Source: Gammaproteobacteria bacterium
GTDB lineage: Bacteria; Pseudomonadota; Gammaproteobacteria; UBA4575
Length of the DNA: 30,404 nt
Reading direction: 5' to 3'
Assembly: GCA_028281205.1 (NCBI GenBank)
Contig: JANQKJ010000071.1
Span: 1 to 30,404, forward strand
The translations under genes and the position numbers were made by a program. This document shows positions 24,144 to 30,404 of the stretch, one piece after another (the stretch's first letter is position 1; each line of letters opens with the position of its first letter). Under the pieces are notes generated by a model, which was given only the letters and a program-made list of their open reading frames with translations, was not told where the DNA came from and did not search any database.

Positions 24144-24431
24144 ATGAATACAGTCACTGCAAACGCGTTAGTTATCTTTGGATGGGGTGTAACCGTCTTT
24201 TTGGTCTACAACATGTTAAGCGGACCATTTGATGGGCGTATGTGTGAAACAACATGCTTCAGTATGCTTTATTGGGGCGCGCTGGTATTGGCCGTGCTTG
24301 GGACTATCCTTAGCTTTGTTCAAAGCATCAAGCCCGGGTCGGGGATTTTCAGTAAAATTGCTTTACTACTAGGTCTGTTATTAAGTGCCAAACTGATTGG
24401 TGTAATGCTGATTGGTACATTAACAGGCTAA
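24144..24431 (+). CDS. Small membrane protein of unknown function
   Basis: A 95-residue protein with about three hydrophobic helices: ALVIFGWGVTVFLVYNML, MLYWGALVLAVLGTILSF and IALLLGLLLSAKLIGVMLIG. An internal CETTC (about 34-38) offers a cysteine pair between helices 1 and 2. I do not recognise the family. It lies 13 bases after the symporter with no terminator, so it is probably co-transcribed with it, and it is convergent with recG (6 bases). Confidence 0.72.
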   Translation: MNTVTANALVIFGWGVTVFLVYNMLSGPFDGRMCETTCFSMLYWGALVLAVLGTILSFVQSIKPGSGIFSKIALLLGLLLSAKLIGVMLIGTLTG

Positions 24432-24437
24432 GTTCCG

Positions 24438-26507
24438 TTATGCGTTGGCATATTCCACCGCATGACCTAGCCATCTTTTGAGAACAATCTCAACTCGCTC
24501 TGGGTGATTTTCTATTACCCAACGTGCAGCTTTTTGCACTTCAGGTAACAAAGCTAGATCTTTAGATAAATTAGCAATACGCATTTGCATATCACCTGAC
24601 TGCTTGGTGCCTAATACTTCACCTGGACCACGCAATTCTAAATCAATACGTGCTATTTCAAATCCGTCAGTAGTATTGCGTAACGCATCAAGACGTTTTT
24701 TTGCCAAATCCCCCAACGGCGTTTTATATAACAACACACAACTACTTTGCTTGTCTCCCCGGCCAACTCGGCCACGCAGTTGATGTAACTGGGCCAAACC
24801 AAATCGCTCTGCATTCTCGATAACCATAAGGCTCGCATTAGCCACATCTACACCAACCTCAATCACTGTAGTTGCCACTAACACATGAATTTTTTTATGC
24901 ATAAAGTCTTGCATGACTTGTTCTTTTTCTGCAGATTTCATCCTGCCATGCAACAGCCCAATATTTAATTCATTAAGCTGCACTTGTAAGTGTGCATGGG
25001 TCTCTGTAGCTGCTTGGCTTTGCAAGGCATCAGATTCCTCTATCAAACTACACACCCAATACGCCTGCGCGCCTGCGCGGCACGCAGCTTTTATTCTCTC
25101 AATCACATCATCACGGCGAGTATCAGCAATAGCGACGGTACTAATTGGTTTACGTCCGGGAGGCAACTCATCTATTACCGAATAGTCCAAATGCGCATAC
25201 ATGCTCATGGCTAATGTTCGCGGAATCGGTGTGGCAGTCATAGTGAGTTGATGTGGAAACACAGTATCTGCGGAACCTTTTTGGCTCAGCTGCAGACGTT
25301 GTTGTACACCAAATCGATGCTGCTCATCAGTAATGCTCAAAGCAAGATTTTTAAACGCGACACCCTCTTGAAATAATGCATGTGTTCCTACTACAACTGA
25401 CGCAGTACCACTGGCAATTAATTCCAACATTTGTCTTTTTTTCTTGCTTGGCAAACCAGAAGACAACCACGCGACCTGCACACCCAAAGGCAATAATTGA
25501 TTAGTGAAGTAACGATAATGCTGTTCGGCCAGCAACTCCGTCGGTGCCATAATAGCGGCCTGATAATTATTTTCGACTGCATATAAACATGCAACCAAAG
25601 CAACTACGGTTTTTCCACTGCCTACATCGCCCTGCACCAAACGCATCATAGGATGCTCGCAATTCATATCATGCCTGATTTCTTGCAGCACTTTCTTTTG
25701 TGCTGAGGTCATTTCAAAATCTAGATTCTCAAGAAGGCTTGCAACTAAGTGGTTGTTTGATTCAAGCTTGTAGCCTTTACGCTGGTCGCTACGCAAACGA
25801 ATTTTCATAATACTTAAGTGATGAGCTAATAATTCATCAAATACTAACTGTTTTTGCGCGGGATGCTTTCTTGTAAACAAAGACTGCTTGTCACTGTCAA
25901 CATCAGGCCTGTGTACTTCATTGAGTGCATTCAACATAGGCTTATCATCAATAAATCTATCCTGCATGCCTTGAAGCACATCATCAAACTGCGGATAATT
26001 TTTTCCCGCCCATTTCAATGCATTTTCAATTAGTGTTCGTAAACGTTTTTGCTGCAATCCTTTAGTAGTAGGATAAACTGGTTCTAAACTATCAGGCAGT
26101 GTAACCGACTCATGATCCTGTAATACACGATATTGAGGATGGACCATTTCAATTCGACCCCTTGAACGCCGTGCTTCACCAAAACAAATAACTCGTTTAC
26201 CGTCCGCCAATCCTTTTAGCTGACTATTACTAAAATGAAAAAAACGTAATGTTATCTCTCCGGTATCATCCAGCAGAGTCACTGTCATCATACGACGACG
26301 GCCATATACTACTTTGGCGTTATAAACCCTACCAATGACTTGTAATTCACTGTTATAAACAATGTCACCAATATTAGTTATAACTGTACGATCGTTATAG
26401 CGTAACGGCAGGTGAAATAATAAATCAAAGATACTGGTGATATTTAATTTTGCCAGATTCTCGAGCGTCTTTGGGGTTATACCCGAAAGGTTTTCTAAGT
26501 CACTCAC
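24438..26507 (-). CDS. recG: ATP-dependent DNA helicase RecG
   Basis: Superfamily 2 helicase that remodels stalled forks and branched recombination intermediates. It has 689 residues, the normal length. The N-terminal wedge/OB domain (about 50-150) contains HLPLRYNDR just before it. The motor holds Walker A GDVGSGKT (293-300), the Walker B variant DEQH (394-397), TATPIPRTLAM, and motif VI QLRGRVGRG. The start is GTG at 26507: a TAA stop lies two codons upstream, so no longer start is possible, and no ribosome site is evident. It follows ridA after 92 bases, so it may have its own promoter. Confidence 0.97.
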   Translation of the reverse strand: MSDLENLSGITPKTLENLAKLNITSIFDLLFHLPLRYNDRTVITNIGDIVYNSELQVIGRVYNAKVVYGRRRMMTVTLLDDTGEITLRFFHFSNSQLKGLADGKRVICFGEARRSRGRIEMVHPQYRVLQDHESVTLPDSLEPVYPTTKGLQQKRLRTLIENALKWAGKNYPQFDDVLQGMQDRFIDDKPMLNALNEVHRPDVDSDKQSLFTRKHPAQKQLVFDELLAHHLSIMKIRLRSDQRKGYKLESNNHLVASLLENLDFEMTSAQKKVLQEIRHDMNCEHPMMRLVQGDVGSGKTVVALVACLYAVENNYQAAIMAPTELLAEQHYRYFTNQLLPLGVQVAWLSSGLPSKKKRQMLELIASGTASVVVGTHALFQEGVAFKNLALSITDEQHRFGVQQRLQLSQKGSADTVFPHQLTMTATPIPRTLAMSMYAHLDYSVIDELPPGRKPISTVAIADTRRDDVIERIKAACRAGAQAYWVCSLIEESDALQSQAATETHAHLQVQLNELNIGLLHGRMKSAEKEQVMQDFMHKKIHVLVATTVIEVGVDVANASLMVIENAERFGLAQLHQLRGRVGRGDKQSSCVLLYKTPLGDLAKKRLDALRNTTDGFEIARIDLELRGPGEVLGTKQSGDMQMRIANLSKDLALLPEVQKAARWVIENHPERVEIVLKRWLGHAVEYANA

Positions 26508-26599
26508 TTTTTAACTTAATTAAATAGCAAAAAATATTAACTGACATATACAAAAGCATAGTATGCCTAATAAATTTAAGACAGAACTATGTAACTTTC

Positions 26600-26980
26600 T
26601 TATAGCTCTAGGATAGCATCCATTTCTACCTGCGCACCTTTAGGTAATGATGCGACGCCTATAGCTGCCCGGGCAGGATAGGGCTGTTTAAAATAACTTG
26701 CCATAATTTCATTAACTGTTGGGAAACAAGCTAAGTCAGTTAAAAAGATATTTAACTTAACGACATTATCGAGTGAGCCACCTGCAGCATCAGCCACGGC
26801 TGAAAGGTTATCAAAAACCTGTTTTATTTGATCTTCGATACCACCCGCAACCAATTCCATAGTGGCAGGATCTAAAGGTATCTGGCCTGACATATATACT
26901 CTGGTACCTACCTTAACAGCTTGTGAATAAGTACCTATGGCCTGTGGTGCACGGTCTGTGGCTATGATCGTTTTAGTCAT
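26600..26980 (-). CDS. ridA: RidA family reactive enamine/imine deaminase
   Basis: Trimeric enzyme that hydrolyses the unstable 2-aminoacrylate released by PLP enzymes such as threonine dehydratase. It has 126 residues, normal length. The signature YPARAAIGVASLPKGAQVEMD near the C-terminus includes the Arg that binds the substrate carboxylate, and the N-terminal half shows APQAIGTYSQAVKVG and MSGQIPLDP. It lies 40 bases downstream of spoT, as in several Gammaproteobacteria. Confidence 0.95.
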   Translation of the reverse strand: MTKTIIATDRAPQAIGTYSQAVKVGTRVYMSGQIPLDPATMELVAGGIEDQIKQVFDNLSAVADAAGGSLDNVVKLNIFLTDLACFPTVNEIMASYFKQPYPARAAIGVASLPKGAQVEMDAILEL

Positions 26981-27020
26981 AGTTGAATCTCTCTCTAACT
27001 TGAATTGTGCAGTTTAGTAT

Positions 27021-29210
27021 TTATGCGCGCATACGTGAAGCTTTAAGCACATTAGGGTTTGCACGTAATGTACGAATTATAGCGGCTAGTTGTTTACGGT
27101 CACGCACCCCAATCGCAAAAGTAATGGTAGTGCTTTTATCGTCTTTATCTTCAAATACAATATCATCAATATTAGAGCCCGCATCTGCGATGCGCGCAGC
27201 CAGTGTAGCCAATACCCCGCGCTGGTTAACTGTTTCCACACGTACTTTTGCAACGAAGTCTTGTCCGTGATCTTCCGCCCAAGACACAGTGACCCATTTA
27301 TCTTTAAAGGCATTTTTACGGTCAATGTTGCGGCAGCGTTCCCTATGTATTACCAGCCCCTTGCCGGCAGTCATAATACCGATAATTTGGTCGCCCGGGA
27401 TTGGATTACAGCATTTACCAAAATTCACAACGACACCTTCGGTGCCACGAATAGTAAGTGGCGTCTTCTTAGAAGAACGCAGTCTTCTGCGTTTAGGCTT
27501 CACTTCTTCAATAGCTAAAAGGTTTTGTATCATCAGTTCAGCTACACGCTCACCTAGACCAATTTCAGCATACAAATCTTGCAATGAATCTAGTTTGACA
27601 CTTTCCAATAAACGATTGATGTCTTTCTGTTTAATATTATCAAAAGAGCGATTATAGGTAGAGAATGATTTTTTAAATAAACGCTCACCAAGCTTAATCG
27701 CTTCTTCCCTTTGTAGATTCTTAAGATAATGACGAATATTTGCTCTGGCTTTATTGGTTGTAACAAAATTTAGCCAACTTGTTTTTGGTCGCGCACTTGG
27801 CGTGGAAATCACTTCTATTGTTTGGCCATTTTCTAAACGTGTACTCAATGGCGAGATTCTTCGATCAACTTTTGCCGCAATACATGTATTACCTAAATCC
27901 GAATGCACTGCGTAAGCAAAGTCGACCGCTGAACTTCCTCTGGGAAGCACAATGATATCGCCGGCAGGAGTGAACACATAAATCTCGTCAGGAAATAAAT
28001 CAACTTTAACACTTTCTAAAAATTCAATTGAGCTTCTAGTGTTCTGCTGAATTTCCATAATTTCAGCAATCCACTTGCGGGTACTTGCATTAGCACTAAT
28101 GGACCCAGTCTCATCTTCTTCAGTTTTATATATCCAATGTGCTGCTACACCAGATTCAGCAATCACATCCATTTCTTCCGTACGGATTTGCACCTCTACA
28201 ACCACACCTTTAGGACCAAACAAAATAGTATGTAAAGACTGGTAACCATTTTTCTTTGGTATCGCAATATAATCTTTAAACTTACCTGGCACTGGCTTAT
28301 ATATGTTATGCACAATACCAAGGGTTCGGTAACAAGTATCTATATCTTTAACTAATAAACGAATCGCATAAACATCATAGACTTCCGAAAAAGAAATGCT
28401 TTTTGCACGCATTTTTTTGTAAATGCTATAAATATTTTTCTCACGTCCAAATATTCGACTTTCTATGTGGGCATTTTCCAATTGTTCACAAATAGATGCT
28501 TCAACTTCACGCATAATTTTTTTGCGATTTTTTTGATTTTTTCTAACGGCATTCTTAATCGCGCCATAACGCAATGGATGCATTGCCTGAAACGCTAAAT
28601 GCTCAAGCTCAACTCTTATCTTGTGCATACCCAAGCGTTGTGCAATAGGCACATATATATCTAAGGTTTCTTTTGCAATGCGGCGTTTTTTCTCACTGCG
28701 CATAACATTTATAGTACGTAAGTTATGCAAGCGATCAGCCAATTTAATAATTATGATGCGTATATCTCGCACCATAGCAAGCATCATTTTCCTGAAATTT
28801 TCTGCTTGCGCCTCAGCTCGCGTGGAAAAAGTTAAATGTGTTAGCTTACTAACGCCATCAACCAGATCAGCAACACTCTCACCAAACTCTTCTTTAATTT
28901 GTTCCTTAGCAGTAGGTGTATCTTCAATAACATCATGCAAAATTGCAGCACTAATGCTTTGGTAATCTAGATGCATTTCTGCCATGATCTTGGCCACAGC
29001 CAAAGGGTGGTAAATGTATGGCTCGCCAGTTAAGCGTTTCTGCCCCTCATGGGCCTCAGCACTAAATAGATAAGCACGATAAACGTGCTTTACTTCAGAA
29101 GGTTCTAGATAGGATTCGAGTAATTCACATAACTCACTAATTAAGAAACGTGATGGACTAACAGCATTTAATGTTGGACTACTTGGGGTTGAAGAAACAA
29201 CTGTCGCCAT
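27021..29210 (-). CDS. spoT: Bifunctional (p)ppGpp synthetase/hydrolase SpoT
   Basis: Makes and degrades (p)ppGpp, the stringent-response alarmone. It has 729 residues with all domains: HD hydrolase (about 45-200; HD pair His92-Asp93 in AAILHDVIEDT), synthetase (about 250-360; YDVYAIRLLV and NGYQSLHT), TGS (about 403-465), a region with Cys600-Cys601 (GKCCNPIPGD), and a C-terminal ACT domain (about 655-725). The hydrolase residues are intact. The synthetase catalytic motif, RxKD in bifunctional enzymes, reads KFKD (310-313). About 20 extra Ser/Pro-rich residues precede the usual start. It lies 24 bases after rpoZ. Confidence 0.96.
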   Translation of the reverse strand: MATVVSSTPSSPTLNAVSPSRFLISELCELLESYLEPSEVKHVYRAYLFSAEAHEGQKRLTGEPYIYHPLAVAKIMAEMHLDYQSISAAILHDVIEDTPTAKEQIKEEFGESVADLVDGVSKLTHLTFSTRAEAQAENFRKMMLAMVRDIRIIIIKLADRLHNLRTINVMRSEKKRRIAKETLDIYVPIAQRLGMHKIRVELEHLAFQAMHPLRYGAIKNAVRKNQKNRKKIMREVEASICEQLENAHIESRIFGREKNIYSIYKKMRAKSISFSEVYDVYAIRLLVKDIDTCYRTLGIVHNIYKPVPGKFKDYIAIPKKNGYQSLHTILFGPKGVVVEVQIRTEEMDVIAESGVAAHWIYKTEEDETGSISANASTRKWIAEIMEIQQNTRSSIEFLESVKVDLFPDEIYVFTPAGDIIVLPRGSSAVDFAYAVHSDLGNTCIAAKVDRRISPLSTRLENGQTIEVISTPSARPKTSWLNFVTTNKARANIRHYLKNLQREEAIKLGERLFKKSFSTYNRSFDNIKQKDINRLLESVKLDSLQDLYAEIGLGERVAELMIQNLLAIEEVKPKRRRLRSSKKTPLTIRGTEGVVVNFGKCCNPIPGDQIIGIMTAGKGLVIHRERCRNIDRKNAFKDKWVTVSWAEDHGQDFVAKVRVETVNQRGVLATLAARIADAGSNIDDIVFEDKDDKSTTITFAIGVRDRKQLAAIIRTLRANPNVLKASRMRA

Positions 29211-29234
29211 ATAAAGCTACATAAGCAATGATAT

Positions 29235-29615
29235 TTACATATCTTGCTCTGTACCATCACTTTGATCAGGGTTTAGTGTTGGAGGTGTTGCACTTGGTTC
29301 ATTGTTTTCAGATTGCATTTGGCTAAGTTCGATACCGATCTCTGCGTGTAATGCTGCAGCTAAAGCATCCACTTCGCCCATTTCTTCTGACAGAAGTTCT
29401 TCAGAACTGTTAAGAGGGGTTTCCTTAAGTGACTCTTCGGTTATTAACTCATCTGCTATTTCACGCAAAGCAACTACCGTAGGCTTGTCATTTTCCCATT
29501 CAACCAATGGCTCAGTGCCCATAGCAATTTGGCGAGCACGCTTGCTAGCAACCATAATAAGCTTGAAACGGTTATCAATTTTTTCTAAACAATCTTCTAC
29601 TGTTACGCGTGCCAC
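29235..29615 (-). CDS. rpoZ: RNA polymerase omega subunit
   Basis: Small polymerase subunit that helps beta-prime assembly and forms part of a ppGpp-binding site. It has 126 residues against about 91 in E. coli. The first 60 residues (ARVTVEDCLEKIDNRFKLIMVASKRARQ) are highly conserved, and the remainder is an extended acidic Glu/Ser-rich tail ending in DGTEQDM. The start is GTG at 29615, well placed after an AGGAG at 29623-29627 with a 7-base spacer. It precedes spoT, linking the alarmone enzyme with its polymerase target, as in E. coli. Confidence 0.95.
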   Translation of the reverse strand: MARVTVEDCLEKIDNRFKLIMVASKRARQIAMGTEPLVEWENDKPTVVALREIADELITEESLKETPLNSSEELLSEEMGEVDALAAALHAEIGIELSQMQSENNEPSATPPTLNPDQSDGTEQDM

Positions 29616-29622
29616 GCTGTAT

Positions 29623-29627
29623 CTCCT
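29623..29627 (-). promoter_or_regulatory. Ribosome binding site that fixes the rpoZ GTG start
   Basis: Reads AGGAG on the minus strand, 7 bases before the GTG. It is one of the best ribosome sites in a window where most starts have weak ones. Confidence 0.75.
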
Positions 29628-29718
29628 AATAAATAATAAATATAGACTCCATGCTTAAAGTGTAGTCGATTTTGTAGCGCTAGACTATATATCTAACTCT
29701 ATATCACTTGTTTTCTTC

Positions 29719-30330
29719 TTACTCTATAGCAAGCAGTAGCGCTTGCAACTTTTTACTGTCAGGCGGTGTATATTGAACCGGCTTGGAAAACAAATTAGCT
29801 AGTGCGTGAATTGCTTCATTCAGATCATCATTAATGATTAAGTACTGGTATTCATCATAGTGGCTGATTTCACTCTGTGCTTGTGCCATGCGGTCTTGTA
29901 TTACTTGTTCCGAATCCTGGTCACGCGTACGCAGACGCTTCTCCAATGCCGCGATTGATGGGGGTAATATAAAAATCGATATCGCTTGAGGATATATTTC
30001 GCGCACTTGTTGTGCGCCCTGCCAATCAATTTCAAGTACGATTTGTTCTCCCAAAGCTAATTGGCTATTTACTGCTTGCTTTGAAGTTCCATAAAAATTG
30101 CCAAAAACTTGTGCATCTTCGAGAAAGTCACCTGCAACTTGCATTTTTTTAAATTCTTCCTCAGAAACAAAATGATAATGAACTCCATTTTGCTCACCTG
30201 GCCTAGGGTCACGTGTAGTGTGTGAAACAGCTACTTTTAATTGTGGCAATTGTTGTCTTACAGCAGTTAGCAGACTGGTCTTGCCTGCACCCGAAGGCGC
30301 AGAAACAATGTATAGGATACCCTCGGACAT
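29719..30330 (-). CDS. gmk: Guanylate kinase
   Basis: Phosphorylates GMP to GDP with ATP; cytoplasmic. It has 203 residues, about the normal length. The P-loop SAPSGAGKTSLL (10-21), the GMP-binding block SHTTRDPRPGEQNGVHYHFV and EIDWQGAQQVR are present. The ATG at 30330 has no strong ribosome site. It leads the gmk-rpoZ-spoT-ridA-recG cluster, with 103 bases before rpoZ, room for a second promoter. Confidence 0.96.
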   Translation of the reverse strand: MSEGILYIVSAPSGAGKTSLLTAVRQQLPQLKVAVSHTTRDPRPGEQNGVHYHFVSEEEFKKMQVAGDFLEDAQVFGNFYGTSKQAVNSQLALGEQIVLEIDWQGAQQVREIYPQAISIFILPPSIAALEKRLRTRDQDSEQVIQDRMAQAQSEISHYDEYQYLIINDDLNEAIHALANLFSKPVQYTPPDSKKLQALLLAIE

Positions 30331-30372
30331 AATTTAATGATGCTAAAATCAAATGATTAGTTTGCATTCAAA

Positions 30373-30404
30373 CAAAAGGCTCTGGCAATTGCCAGAGCCT
30401 TTTG
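30373..30404. terminator. Perfect 32-base palindrome, probable Rho-independent terminator
   Basis: A GC-rich stem GGCTCTGGC with its complement, around a central AATT, flanked by AAAA on the left and TTTT on the right, so it can act in either direction. Read on the minus strand, the tail is TTTTGTTTG, fitting termination of a gene to the right of the window before gmk. The window ends on its last base, so the right flank cannot be seen. Confidence 0.75.

Noticed and set aside
26546..26562. Imperfect palindrome GCATA-G-TATGC between ridA and recG
   Set aside because: Stem of five with a single central base cannot form a hairpin, and an 11-base palindrome in an AT-rich gap is easily due to chance; no promoter fit.
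27090..27657. Overlapping plus-strand frames of 142 and 122 residues at the end of spoT
   Set aside because: Shadows of the ACT and neighbouring regions of SpoT; the two overlap each other in different frames and show no domain.
1..30404. CRISPR array, transposon, prophage, tRNA or integron
   Set aside because: No repeated spacer pattern, transposase, phage gene or cloverleaf was seen; the only recombinase is the housekeeping XerC.

Overview
This window looks like a chromosomal segment of an AT-rich gammaproteobacterium (roughly 40% G+C judged by eye, not computed). It is almost fully coding: no gap between genes exceeds about 110 bases. The lineage call rests on three gene orders known from Gammaproteobacteria: (i) lptM-lysA-dapF-DUF484-xerC-hslVU, (ii) argH diverging from a fimS/algZ-algR pair followed by hemC-hemD-hemX-hemY, as in Pseudomonas, and (iii) gmk-rpoZ-spoT-ridA-recG. 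I cannot name a genus. I saw no tRNA, rRNA, CRISPR array, insertion sequence or prophage.

Layout. 1-5941 (minus strand): a probable operon starting with a small lipoprotein (lptM-like, too short for usual gene finders), then lysA, a CoA-binding protein, dapF, a DUF484 protein, xerC, hslV and hslU (hslU runs off the left edge). It links diaminopimelate/lysine synthesis, chromosome dimer resolution and the HslUV protease. 6050-6712 (plus): a serine carboxylesterase, convergent with argH (6722-8143, minus). 8243-15111 (plus): an AlgZ/AlgR-type LytS/LytTR two-component pair, hemC, hemD, hemX, hemY (the tetrapyrrole branch) and an NAD(P)-binding epimerase-like protein.

15182-22434 (plus): ten tightly overlapping genes encoding an Mrp-type multisubunit cation/proton antiporter of unusual make-up. 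It has subunits E, F, G, a short protein equal to the C-terminal part of MrpA (MbhD+MbhE-like), B, C, then three separate large proton-channel subunits of the MrpD/NuoL-M-N family, with a 74-residue two-helix protein between the second and third. There is no full-length MrpA. All three large subunits keep the glutamate and lysines expected for proton translocation.

22442-24431: a SnoaL-like protein (minus) whose start lies 6 bases from a divergent Rieske ferredoxin, followed immediately by a BASS-family sodium-coupled symporter and a 95-residue membrane protein. Beside a sodium/proton antiporter, the symporter suggests a local sodium-cycle theme (inference). 24438-30330 (minus): recG, ridA, spoT, rpoZ and gmk, the stringent-response and nucleotide cluster. 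A 32-base perfect palindrome at the right edge looks like a terminator.

Most genes are ordinary housekeeping. The best candidate for something under-described is the three-channel, MrpA-less antiporter operon with its small extra subunit, followed by the Rieske/SnoaL/BASS neighbourhood.
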